Below are positions 34,012-41,523 of a stretch of DNA of 64,000 bases, in pieces (positions within the stretch are counted from its first letter, which is position 1; each line of letters starts with the position of its first letter). A program made the position numbers and the translations under genes. Below the pieces are notes generated by a model, which saw only the letters and a list, made by a program, of their open reading frames with translations, searched no databases and was not told where the DNA came from. The stretch comes from Rikenellaceae bacterium (lineage in GTDB: Bacteria > Bacteroidota > Bacteroidia > Bacteroidales > UBA932): positions 48,484 through 112,483 of the forward strand of contig CAAGNP010000040.1 in assembly GCA_900771335.1 (NCBI GenBank). The letters run 5' to 3'.

Positions 34012-35688
34012 ATGAAAAAGTTGATGTTGTATTCAGTTATGATGCTGATGGCATCTCTCCTCTGTGGTGCTCTTTATGCTCAGGATGAGAGGGTGGTGGA
34101 GAGATTGTACATTGCTACGGACAAACAGTCCTACATAGCAGGTGATCGTATCTGGTGCTCGCTCTACTGTTTTGAGGCGGAGCAGAAGATGGATTTGTCC
34201 CAATTCAGCAGCACGGCTTATCTTGAGCTGCAGGATCAGAACCAGGTGGTCCTTACCGCCAAGGTGGCGCTGGTAGAGGGTAGAGGGGCTGGTGCCATTG
34301 AATTGCCCCCAACATTACCTACAGGCAATTACAAATTGTTGGGCTATACTGCACAGAACAGGAATGAGGAGGGTTTTGTCCCTCAGGAGAAGATACTCAC
34401 CGTATATAATATCCTTACCCCGGAGAGGGTTGAGGGTGGCGTTGAACTGACTAAAGAGGGGCTCCTTCGTGCAGTTCCTGCTGAGGCAGAATCGGCTTCT
34501 GCCACTCCGAAAAGTGGAGTAGTGGTAGAATTGCCCTCAGTTGAGGTGGCAAAAGGGGAGGAGTTTCACCTTGCTCTTCGCAATGATTTGCATGAGGATG
34601 CTACATTGAATATCTCTGTTTACCACAAGGATCCTTTCGTGAGCAAACTGGATCAGGGGATAGTGAATTTTGCAGAGAAAATCCCATATACCCCTGTTGG
34701 AAAGGTAACAGGAACATACCTTCCTGACTACGAAGGTGAGGTGGTGAAACTTAAAGTGAGCGGACAGAAGGGTGAGGTTCTCCATGTTTCATTCCCGGGG
34801 ACACAAGTGGATTATTACACCTCCAGCATTGACGAGAACGGAAATGCGTATGTGGTGACTCCAAATATCTACGGCGACAGGGATATGGTGTGTGAAGGTG
34901 CTGAAGGTGTCTCTATTCAGGATCCCTTCATTAAAGAGGTGAAAGGGGGAATTCCTCAGCTTTCTATCTATCCTGAGATGGAGGATGAACTTGCCCGCAG
35001 AGGTTTTTCTATGCAGGTGGGGAGAAGATTTGACGCAGATACCTTATATGAAAGACTCCCTGTGAGACCAAATCTCCTTTTGGATGCGAATAAAGTGGTG
35101 TATATCCTCGATGATTATACCCGTTTCCCCAAAATGGAAGAGGTGCTGGCTGAATTTGTGGGGGAGATCAGAGTGAGGACAGTCAAGAGGGAGAAGCAAC
35201 TCTCAATTTTGATCAAGACAGAAGACAACACATATTTTGCCAACGGATACTCTCTCGTATTGTTGGATGGTGTCCCACTTACAAATCAAGCCAGGATATT
35301 GGAGTATGATCCTCTGTTGCTTCACAGGATAGAGATCTATACAGGTCTGTACTCGGTGGGCAATAACTTCTATGAGGGTGTTGTAAACTTCATTACTTAT
35401 AAAGGTGATATGTCGGGCTTTGAATTTGATGACAATGTGAAGATGATATCCTATAAAGGTCTGTTGTATCCATTGGCGTTTACCGGTGAAACCATACAGG
35501 AGGGTGGCTCCTATCCGGATTACAGGGAGACCATATACTGGCACCCTATTGTAAATATGGAAAGTGGTGAGAAGAGGGATGTGAGATGTATCGCACCTCT
35601 ATACTCCGGAGATTTTGAAATCGTATTGGAAGGTGTCTCAGAATCGGGCACCCCTATCTTCTATAAATCAACTCTTAAAATTAGATAA
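34012..35688 (+). CDS. Secreted protein with MG2-like and TonB-plug-like regions, cassette 2 gene D
   Basis: 558 residues, signal peptide MKKLMLYSVMMLMASLLCGALYAQ. It repeats the layout of the protein at 26211: LYIATDKQSYIAGDRIWCSLY and TLPTGNYKLLGYTAQNRNEEGFVP in the MG2-like N-terminal part, and LVLLDGVPLTNQARILEYDP then HRIEIY in the plug-like C-terminal part. The stretch RNEEGFVP and the C-terminal YPDYRETIYWHP are also shared. Last gene of the duplicated block, 96 bases before rpsL. Confidence 0.75.
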   Translation: MKKLMLYSVMMLMASLLCGALYAQDERVVERLYIATDKQSYIAGDRIWCSLYCFEAEQKMDLSQFSSTAYLELQDQNQVVLTAKVALVEGRGAGAIELPPTLPTGNYKLLGYTAQNRNEEGFVPQEKILTVYNILTPERVEGGVELTKEGLLRAVPAEAESASATPKSGVVVELPSVEVAKGEEFHLALRNDLHEDATLNISVYHKDPFVSKLDQGIVNFAEKIPYTPVGKVTGTYLPDYEGEVVKLKVSGQKGEVLHVSFPGTQVDYYTSSIDENGNAYVVTPNIYGDRDMVCEGAEGVSIQDPFIKEVKGGIPQLSIYPEMEDELARRGFSMQVGRRFDADTLYERLPVRPNLLLDANKVVYILDDYTRFPKMEEVLAEFVGEIRVRTVKREKQLSILIKTEDNTYFANGYSLVLLDGVPLTNQARILEYDPLLLHRIEIYTGLYSVGNNFYEGVVNFITYKGDMSGFEFDDNVKMISYKGLLYPLAFTGETIQEGGSYPDYRETIYWHPIVNMESGEKRDVRCIAPLYSGDFEIVLEGVSESGTPIFYKSTLKIR

Positions 35689-35703
35689 ATTGTTGATTTC
35701 TTG

Positions 35704-35733
35704 TTGGTAAATCCCCAAAAATAACTATCTTTG
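35704..35733 (+). promoter_or_regulatory. Promoter of the rpsL-rpsG-fusA-rpsJ operon
   Basis: TTG at 35704-35706 and TATCTTTG at 35726-35733 are 19 bases apart, an excellent match to the Bacteroides consensus. A leader of roughly 45 bases would precede the rpsL ATG. Confidence 0.75.
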
Positions 35734-35784
35734 CAGCCCGTTTATTTTGACGGGATTGTATAAAGTTAAGATTTACAACTATTT

Positions 35785-36174
35785 ATGCCAACAATTCAAC
35801 AATTAGTTCGCAAAGGACGCGAGGTTATCGTAGAGAAAAGCAAATCTCGCGCGTTGGATGCTTGTCCTCAAAGAAGAGGTGTTTGTGTACGTGTTTACAC
35901 CACAACCCCTAAGAAACCTAACTCAGCTATGCGTAAAGTAGCTCGTGTAAGGCTTACTAACCAAAAAGAGGTCAACGCATACATCCCAGGTGAAGGCCAC
36001 AACTTGCAAGAGCACTCAATCGTATTGGTGCGTGGCGGTCGTGTAAAAGACCTTCCTGGTGTACGTTACCACATCCTTAGAGGTGCTTTGGATACAGCTG
36101 GTGTAGAGGGTCGTCTACAAAGTCGTTCTCTATACGGTGCTAAGAGACCAAAGAAAACAGCCGCTAAGAAGTAA
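35785..36174 (+). CDS. rpsL: 30S ribosomal protein S12
   Basis: 129-residue S12, part of the decoding centre of the small subunit. PTIQQLVRKGR at the start, the conserved TTPKKPNSAMRKVARVRLTN, and GGRVKDLPGVRYHILRGALD are all present. The streptomycin-related lysines (in TPKKPNSA and in GGRVKDLPG) have the usual wild-type residues. Codon use is strongly biased as expected for ribosomal genes. First gene of the str-type operon. Confidence 0.98.
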   Translation: MPTIQQLVRKGREVIVEKSKSRALDACPQRRGVCVRVYTTTPKKPNSAMRKVARVRLTNQKEVNAYIPGEGHNLQEHSIVLVRGGRVKDLPGVRYHILRGALDTAGVEGRLQSRSLYGAKRPKKTAAKK

Positions 36175-36209
36175 ACTTTTATTTAATTAATTTTTAAGAG
36201 ATTTAAAAA

Positions 36210-36686
36210 ATGAGAAAATCGAAGCCTAAAAAGAGGATTCTACTTCCTGATCCTAAATTTCACGAGGTGTCAGTGACACAGTTTGTGAATAATCTTATGT
36301 TGCAGGGGAAGAAGAGTATCGCGTATTCTATTTTTTACGATGCCATTGATATGGTAGGCGAGAAGATGAAAGATTCTGACAAGGCTCCTCTCGATGTTTG
36401 GAAAAAAGCATTAGAAAACATCACTCCACAGGTTGAAGTAAAAAGCCGTAGAGTTGGTGGTGCGAACTTCCAAGTGCCTACAGAGGTGCGCCCTACAAGA
36501 AAAGTTTCATTGGCGATGAAGAATATGATACTTTTTGCACGTAAACGTTCGGGCCACTCTATGGCAGAAAAGTTGGCTGCAGAAATTATGGCGGCATACA
36601 ATTGCGAAGGTGCTGCTTATAAGAGAAAAGAAGATATGCACAAAATGGCAGAGGCTAACAAAGCTTTTGCTCACTTCCGTTTTTAG
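36210..36686 (+). CDS. rpsG: 30S ribosomal protein S7
   Basis: 158-residue S7, a primary 16S rRNA-binding protein that nucleates the 30S head. Conserved stretches are MRKSKPKKR, PDPKFHEVSVTQFVNNLMLQGKK, and VKSRRVGGANFQVPTEVRPTRK. The gene lies 35 bases after rpsL and 12 before fusA, in the normal operon order. Confidence 0.98.
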   Translation: MRKSKPKKRILLPDPKFHEVSVTQFVNNLMLQGKKSIAYSIFYDAIDMVGEKMKDSDKAPLDVWKKALENITPQVEVKSRRVGGANFQVPTEVRPTRKVSLAMKNMILFARKRSGHSMAEKLAAEIMAAYNCEGAAYKRKEDMHKMAEANKAFAHFRF

Positions 36687-36698
36687 TAAGGTACAAGA

Positions 36699-38816
36699 AT
36701 GGCAAGGGATTTAAGATTAACCAGAAACATTGGCATTATGGCCCATATCGATGCTGGTAAGACTACCACATCGGAGAGAATTTTGTTCTATACCGGAAAG
36801 ACCCACAAGCTAGGTGAGGTGCACGATGGTGCAGCTACAATGGACTGGATGGCTCAAGAACAAGAAAGAGGTATTACCATTACTTCAGCGGCTACCACTG
36901 CATTCTGGAAGTACAATGGTGAAAACTACCAGATCAACCTTATCGACACTCCGGGCCACGTGGACTTTACCGTTGAGGTAGAGAGATCTCTACGTGTACT
37001 TGACGGCACAGTAGCTACTTTCTGTGCTGTAGGTCGTGTTCAACCACAGTCTGAGACCGTATGGCGTCAAGCTGACAAATATCGTGTTCCAAAAATCGCT
37101 TATGTGAATAAAATGGACCGTATCGGTGCAGACTTCCTAGCCGTTGTTGAAGAAATTAAAGAAAAACTAGGCGCTAATTCGGTTCCAATCTGTCTTCCAA
37201 TCGGTTCTGAAGACAAATTTGAAGGTATCGTTGACCTTATCGCTAACAAAGCTGTTTACTACAATCCAGATAGCAAAGAGCTTGTTAACTATGAGATCAA
37301 AGATGTTCCTGCAAATATGGTTGATGAAGTTGAAGAGTGGAGAGGCAAACTAATCGAAGCAGTTGCAGAATATGATGACGAGATTCTAGAGAAATTCTTT
37401 GAAGATCCAGATTCAATCTCTGAAGAGGAGATCATCGTGGCTCTAAGAAAGGCTACTATCGACATGGCAGTAGTTCCTACTTGCTGCGGCTCTTCATTCA
37501 AAAACAAAGGTGTACAGTTCCTACTTGACTCAGTTATGAGATATCTGCCTTCTCCACTTGATAAAGGTGAGACTAACGGTACTAACCCTCAAACTGATGC
37601 TCCTACAGTTCGTACTCCAAATGTGAAAGAGCCTTTCTGTGGTCTTGTGTTCAAGATTGCCACTGACCCTTATGTTGGTCGTCTTGCTTTCTTGAGAGCA
37701 TACTCAGGTAAACTTGACGCTGGTTCATACATTTTGAACACCCGTTCAGGTAAGAAAGAGCGTGTAGCTCGTCTATATCAAATGCACTCTAACAAACAAA
37801 ATCCTATTGAGTTTGTAGAGGCTGGTGATATCTGTGCTGCAGTGGGTTTCAAAGAGCTTCGTACAGGTGATACTATCTGCGAAGAGAACAACCCTATCAT
37901 TTTGGAATCAATTTCTTTCCCAGATCCAGTTATCGGTCTTGCTATCGAGCCTAAGACTCAAAAAGACCTTGACAAACTAGGTGTGGGCCTTAGCAAACTT
38001 GCTGAAGAGGACCCTACATTCACTGTACGCTCAGACCATGAAACAGGTCAGACAGTTATCAGTGGTATGGGTGAGCTTCACTTGGATATCATTGTTGACC
38101 GTCTAAAGAGAGAGTTTGGTGTAGAAATCAACCAAGGTGCTCCTCAGGTTAACTACAAGGAGGCTATCAGAAGCTCTGTTCAACATCGTGAAGTTTACAA
38201 GAAACAATCTGGTGGTAGAGGTAAATTCGCTGATATCATCGTTGAGATTGGTCCTGCAGACGAAGGTGTTACAGGTCTACAATTTATTGATGAAGTTAAA
38301 GGTGGTAACGTTCCTCGTGAATTTATCCCTGCAGTAGAAAAAGGTTTCAAATCAGCTATGGTCAATGGTGTATTGGCTGGCTATGAAGTAACATCTATGA
38401 AGGTTATCCTTAAAGATGGTTCATTCCACCCTGTAGACTCTGATGCATTGTCATTTGAAATTGCTGCAAGAATGGCTTTCCGTCATGCACTACCTAAAGC
38501 TACTCCAGTTATTATGGAGCCTATCATGTCTTTGGAGGTTGTAACTCCTGAAGATTATATGGGTGATGTAATCGGTGACTTGAACAAACGTCGTGGTCAG
38601 ATTACAAACATGGACTCTAAAGGTAACGCAAGAATCGTTAAAGCTAAAGTTCCACTAGCTGAGCAATTCGGTTACGTGACTATCCTTAGAACACTATCAT
38701 CAGGTAGAGCAACAAGTACCATGGAGTTCTCTCACTACGCAGAGGTTCCTTCTAACTTGGCTAAGGAGATCATCGAGAAATCAGGTGGCAGAAAACCTGC
38801 TGATGATGAAGAATAA
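36699..38816 (+). CDS. fusA: Elongation factor G
   Basis: 705-residue translational GTPase that drives ribosomal translocation and, with RRF, recycling. P-loop AHIDAGKTTTSERIL, the switch region EQERGITITSAATT, DTPGHVDFT and NKMDRIGADF are intact, followed by domains II-V with GMGELHLDIIVDRLKREF and GRGKFADI. It follows rpsG closely and precedes rpsJ; no tuf gene is found in this operon. Confidence 0.98.
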   Translation: MARDLRLTRNIGIMAHIDAGKTTTSERILFYTGKTHKLGEVHDGAATMDWMAQEQERGITITSAATTAFWKYNGENYQINLIDTPGHVDFTVEVERSLRVLDGTVATFCAVGRVQPQSETVWRQADKYRVPKIAYVNKMDRIGADFLAVVEEIKEKLGANSVPICLPIGSEDKFEGIVDLIANKAVYYNPDSKELVNYEIKDVPANMVDEVEEWRGKLIEAVAEYDDEILEKFFEDPDSISEEEIIVALRKATIDMAVVPTCCGSSFKNKGVQFLLDSVMRYLPSPLDKGETNGTNPQTDAPTVRTPNVKEPFCGLVFKIATDPYVGRLAFLRAYSGKLDAGSYILNTRSGKKERVARLYQMHSNKQNPIEFVEAGDICAAVGFKELRTGDTICEENNPIILESISFPDPVIGLAIEPKTQKDLDKLGVGLSKLAEEDPTFTVRSDHETGQTVISGMGELHLDIIVDRLKREFGVEINQGAPQVNYKEAIRSSVQHREVYKKQSGGRGKFADIIVEIGPADEGVTGLQFIDEVKGGNVPREFIPAVEKGFKSAMVNGVLAGYEVTSMKVILKDGSFHPVDSDALSFEIAARMAFRHALPKATPVIMEPIMSLEVVTPEDYMGDVIGDLNKRRGQITNMDSKGNARIVKAKVPLAEQFGYVTILRTLSSGRATSTMEFSHYAEVPSNLAKEIIEKSGGRKPADDEE

Positions 38817-38854
38817 TTAGCGTTTTATTATTGACAAAGAAAAAAAATAATAAT

Positions 38855-39160
38855 ATGAGTCAAAAAATTAGAATTAAACTAAAATCTTTCGATCACGCAT
38901 TGGTTGACAAGTCAGCTGATAAGATCGTAAAGACTGTAAAGGCTACTGGTGCTGTAGTTAATGGTCCTATTCCACTTCCTACAGACAAGAAGATCTTCAC
39001 AGTTAACCGTTCGACTTTCGTGAACAAGAAATCACGTGAGCAATTCGAACTTAATTCTTACCGCCGTCTTCTTGACATCTATAGCTCTACCCCTAGCACT
39101 GTAGACGCTTTGATGAAACTTGAACTTCCTAGCGGTGTTGAAGTAGAAATTAAAGTTTGA
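38855..39160 (+). CDS. rpsJ: 30S ribosomal protein S10
   Basis: 101-residue S10 (also the NusE transcription factor). The chosen ATG gives MSQKIRIKLKSFDHALVDKSA, the family start; an upstream in-frame codon at 38831 would add an unnatural lysine/asparagine-rich stretch. GPIPLPTDKKIFTVNRSTFVNKKSREQFE is the conserved loop region. In most Bacteroidetes rplC follows directly; here a tRNA gene and terminator follow instead, so the S10 gene is the last gene of the str-type operon. Confidence 0.97.
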   Translation: MSQKIRIKLKSFDHALVDKSADKIVKTVKATGAVVNGPIPLPTDKKIFTVNRSTFVNKKSREQFELNSYRRLLDIYSSTPSTVDALMKLELPSGVEVEIKV

Positions 39161-39217
39161 TAATATCAATGAAATTACATACCTTTGACGGCTCATCGCC
39201 GTTAAAGGTTGTGATTT

Positions 39218-39292
39218 GGACCCGTAGCTCAGTCGGTTAGTAGCACCTGACTCATAATCAGGGGGTCGCTGGTTCAAGCCCAGCCGGGTCCA
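39218..39292 (+). tRNA. tRNA with CAU anticodon (Met elongator or Ile2), unusual D-arm
   Basis: Cloverleaf: acceptor GGACCCG/CGGGTCC, anticodon stem CCTGA/TCAGG with loop CTCATAA (anticodon CAT), T stem GCTGG/CCAGC with TTCAAGC loop. CCA is not encoded. The T arm resembles tRNA-Ile2, whose anticodon is lysidine-modified, but elongator Met is also possible. The D-arm reads GCTC...GTAGC where GAGC is expected, as if one T were inserted, leaving three clean pairs or a bulge. It sits 57 bases after rpsJ. Confidence 0.85.
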
Positions 39293-39297
39293 CAGAA

Positions 39298-39331
39298 AGA
39301 GATTGACTTTTCAAGTCAGTCTCTTTTTTTT
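39298..39331 (+). terminator. Intrinsic terminator after the CAU tRNA
   Basis: AGAGATTGACTT pairs with AAGTCAGTCTCT (one G-T pair) around a three-base loop and is followed by a run of eight T. It is a strong Rho-independent terminator for the ribosomal protein/tRNA transcript. Confidence 0.85.
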
Positions 39332-39386
39332 GTCTCTACTCACCCATCTGTTGCACCAGATAACATATCATATAGTCACGCCGGGA

Positions 39387-39533
39387 CCACTTTTCACATC
39401 ACATATGTAGTCATCCTTCCTGTTACATCTGGCACTGTCCATCCAATCACACGTGTCAACATCCTTCCTATTACATCTGGCACTGTCCTTCCCGTCACGC
39501 ATGTCGTCATCCATTTCCGTTATACCTGACACC
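39387..39533. repeat. 48-base imperfect tandem repeat, about three copies
   Basis: CATCCTTCCT.TTACATCTGG begins units at 39412 and 39460, and a degraded unit begins at 39508; a partial unit precedes them (39387-39411). The period is exactly 48, a multiple of three. On the minus strand one frame stays open through all units (39514 to 39368) and would encode a 16-residue repeat containing DSARCNRKD. There are no unique spacers, so it is not a CRISPR array. Confidence 0.75.
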
Positions 39534-39630
39534 TTTGTGTCTCTCTGCCGAGGAGATTGGGCACGCTACCCGCAGCTACATGTACTTCTATGAGAGATTG
39601 CTGTGCCCAAACCATCTATCAGACCCGGGG

Positions 39631-39683
39631 TTAGGCACACTTTTGCCCCCTGGAGGCCTATTTTTGTGCCCAACCTCTTCGTG
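39631..39683. repeat. Dispersed repeat, copy 1 (second copy at 51673)
   Basis: Shares AGCACACTTTTGCCCC, then GAGGCC, then an ATTTTTG/GATTTTG stretch and a CTTCGTGA/CTTTGTGA end with 51673-51725, in the same orientation. The preceding region has GATTGGGCAC and GTGCCCAA segments in opposite orientation, so it may be the remnant of a small element. Confidence 0.55.
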
Positions 39684-39872
39684 ATTCAGGTACCAGAACA
39701 GAGACTGATTGGATTCAGTTCGGCTGGGAAAGAATGCGACGCAGTGATATGTGGCTTGAAACGCTGCGTGAGAGGGCAAATTCGATGTCGTGATGCTTGA
39801 AATGAGGTGTGACGCAGTGATATTAGCACCAAACCGGTGCGTCGCGAATAAGATTGTATAGTGAGAGGAACT

Positions 39873-39897
39873 CCCGAACGGGGTCGGGTGTGACAGG
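39873..39897. repeat. Short palindrome with GGGTGTGAC tail
   Basis: CCCGA pairs with TCGGG across ACGGGG; the tail TGTGACAGG follows. Related copies are at 39375-39390, 40084-40109, 40114-40139, 51489-51513 and 51562-51582. Confidence 0.5.
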
Positions 39898-39904
39898 ATG
39901 ATAA

Positions 39905-40062
39905 GGCTACGGAGTGTTAGGTTCTGAAGGCCTTACCACCCGCGGTAGATAGCGGGGTCGTGAGCGATTAGTGAACACTCTGTGAGTGTTCACAGCGAGC
40001 AGCCGCGAAAGCGGTGGTGGGAGTGAGCGTAGCGAACGCCTGAAGAACCTAATCTCCGAGCC
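39905..40062. repeat. Structured dispersed repeat, copy 2
   Basis: About 158 bases, bounded by arms (GGCT, CGGAG, TTAGGTTCT on the 5' side) that pair with their complements at the 3' end (AGAACCTAA, CTCCG, AGCC). The inner core matches copy 1 (11872-11992) at 28 of 30 positions (39928-39957). Where the arms differ from copy 1 (A-T to T-A, C-G to T-A) pairing is retained. It has an extra internal segment with a perfect 10-base-pair hairpin (GTGAACACTC/GAGTGTTCAC) and a CCGC-GAAA-GCGG hairpin with a GNRA-type loop. Confidence 0.75.
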
Positions 40063-40083
40063 GGAATCTGATATGTATAGCAC

Positions 40084-40139
40084 CCTCGAACGGTATCGGG
40101 TGTGACGGGAGAAGATGCCCGAACAAGCCGGGCATGACG
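40084..40139. repeat. Two adjacent short palindromes
   Basis: First: CTCGA.CGGTATCGGGTGTGACGGG (40084-40109). Second: ATGCCCG and CGGGCAT pair perfectly around a seven-base loop (40115-40135), followed by GACG. Both belong to the CGGGTGTGAC-type family found several times in this hub and at 51.5 kb. Confidence 0.55.
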
Positions 40140-40152
40140 AGATAGAGCACGA

Positions 40153-40180
40153 AAAAAGCAGTTCGTATGAACTGCTTTTT
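40153..40180 (-). terminator. Intrinsic terminator of tRNA-Leu
   Basis: AAAAAGCAGTTC pairs perfectly with GAACTGCTTTTT around a four-base loop. On the minus strand it comes directly after the tRNA-Leu gene and ends in six T. Confidence 0.8.
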
Positions 40181-40184
40181 CCTG

Positions 40185-40270
40185 TGCTCGAGACGGGAAT
40201 CGAACCCGTACGGACATTGCTGTCCACAGGATTTTAAGTCCTGCGTGTCTACCTATTCCACCACTCGAGC
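40185..40270 (-). tRNA. tRNA-Leu (UAA)
   Basis: Minus-strand cloverleaf with acceptor GCTCGAG/CTCGAGC, anticodon stem GCAGGACTTAAAATCCTGT (anticodon TAA), a long variable arm GGACAGCAATGTCC typical of tRNA-Leu, and T loop GTTCGATTC. 86 bases, CCA not encoded. Confidence 0.95.
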
Positions 40271-40326
40271 ATCCTCATAGAGAATGCAAAAGTATGCTCT
40301 TTTTCTCAAAAAATCAAAAAATAAAC

Positions 40327-40334
40327 TACCTTTG
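40327..40334 (+). promoter_or_regulatory. Putative -7 promoter element of the GNAT gene
   Basis: TACCTTTG, 31 bases upstream of the ATG at 40366, in an AT-rich spacer next to the divergent tRNA-Leu gene. Confidence 0.5.
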
Positions 40335-40365
40335 TAGCTGAACCTAAAACCTAAATTTACATTTC

Positions 40366-41523
40366 ATGGTATCCATTTCATGTGTCAAAACCAAGAAAGA
40401 ACTCGATTCTTTCATTGAATTTCCAGAGAAACTTTATAAAAACCATCCATTGTGGGTACCTCCTTTGAGGATGGACGAAAGAAACACCCTAAAAAAAACA
40501 GCCCCTGCATTCAGACATTGTGAGGCAGAGTATTTCTTGGCGCACAAGAATGGAGAGATCGTAGGTAGAGTGGCGGCTATCATTAACCATGTAGCCAATA
40601 ACGACTGGAAGGAGAATGTAGTCAGATTCGGTTGGATAGACTTCGTCGACGATTATGAGGTCTCAGCTGCCCTTATCAAGGCTGTATTGGACTGGGGTAA
40701 AGAGAAAGGTATGGATTATATCAAAGGTCCCCTTGGATTCTCTGATATGGATAAGGAGGGTCTTCTTGTAGAGGGCTTTGATAAATTGCCATCCATTACC
40801 TGTATCTACAACTACCCATACTATGTGGATCATCTTGAGAAACTGGGATTTGTGAAGGATGCTGACTGGACTCAGGATATTATCGATATCCCAGATGCCC
40901 TTTCTGAGAAGATGACCAGATTTGAGAATGTGATCAAGGAGAGATACGGCTACACCGTGATGTATCCTAAGAGAAACTCTGAGTACAGAAAGAGAGGTAC
41001 TGAGATTTTCGATGTGATGAACAGGGCATTCTCTGTACTTTACGAATACTCAAGACTCAATGATGAGCAGATTATGGATTATGTAAATCAGTATCTCCCA
41101 TTTGTCAGCAGAGATCTGGTTTGTATAATTCTTGACAAGAACGACAGGATTGTAGCATTTGCAGTCACTATCCCATCCCTGTCAAAGGCATTCAAAAAGG
41201 CAAATGGCAAACTTTTCCCATTTGGATTTGTCCATATCCTAAGGGCTCTTAAGAAGAATGATCTTTTGGAGGCTCTTATGATCGGTGTAGATCCACAGCA
41301 TCAGGGTAGAGGTCTTAATGCCATTATCTTCAACCATATCCGTAGAGGTGCACAAAAATATGGATTAAAAAAGATGGTCATGAACCCTCGATTGGAGACC
41401 AACAAAAAGGTTCGCGCCATCTTTGATGAGTTTAATCCTCAGTTATATATGCGTAGAAGGTGCTACAAAGCAAATTTGAGCACAGTCGAGCAGACCATAT
41501 CTACATCATCCTCAGAGATGTAA
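40366..41523 (+). CDS. GNAT-fold N-acetyltransferase-like protein
   Basis: 385-residue cytoplasmic protein of a Bacteroidetes-common family with two acetyltransferase-like parts. The N-terminal part has NHPLWVPPLRMDERNTL, AEYFLAHKNGEIVGRVAAIINH and YIKGPLGFSDMDKEGLL. The C-terminal part carries the acetyl-CoA-binding-like loop VDPQHQGRGLNAIIFNHI near residues 310-325. Substrate unknown. The gene ends inside the convergent wbpE gene: the last 61 bases overlap, so its final ~20 residues (after RRRCYKANLS) are read from antisense wbpE sequence and look like an added tail. Confidence 0.8.
   Translation: MVSISCVKTKKELDSFIEFPEKLYKNHPLWVPPLRMDERNTLKKTAPAFRHCEAEYFLAHKNGEIVGRVAAIINHVANNDWKENVVRFGWIDFVDDYEVSAALIKAVLDWGKEKGMDYIKGPLGFSDMDKEGLLVEGFDKLPSITCIYNYPYYVDHLEKLGFVKDADWTQDIIDIPDALSEKMTRFENVIKERYGYTVMYPKRNSEYRKRGTEIFDVMNRAFSVLYEYSRLNDEQIMDYVNQYLPFVSRDLVCIILDKNDRIVAFAVTIPSLSKAFKKANGKLFPFGFVHILRALKKNDLLEALMIGVDPQHQGRGLNAIIFNHIRRGAQKYGLKKMVMNPRLETNKKVRAIFDEFNPQLYMRRRCYKANLSTVEQTISTSSSEM

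Larger units (their letters stand above)
39332..40150. other. Repeat-rich gene-free hub between two tRNA genes
   Basis: About 820 bases without a credible protein gene. They contain 48-base tandem repeats (39387-39533), a block matched at 51.7 kb (39631-39683), a 13-base direct repeat GACGCAGTGATAT (39738-39750 and 39811-39823), four short palindromes with CGGGTGTGAC-like tails, and the second copy of the large structured repeat (39905-40062). Confidence 0.75.

Noticed and set aside
21743..35688. Polysaccharide utilisation locus
   Set aside because: There is no SusD-like protein, no glycoside hydrolase, lyase or hybrid two-component regulator. The lipoproteins are of the DUF4249 type.
39387..39533. 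CRISPR-like array
   Set aside because: The 48-base units are directly adjacent with no unique spacers, and no cas gene is nearby. It is a tandem repeat.
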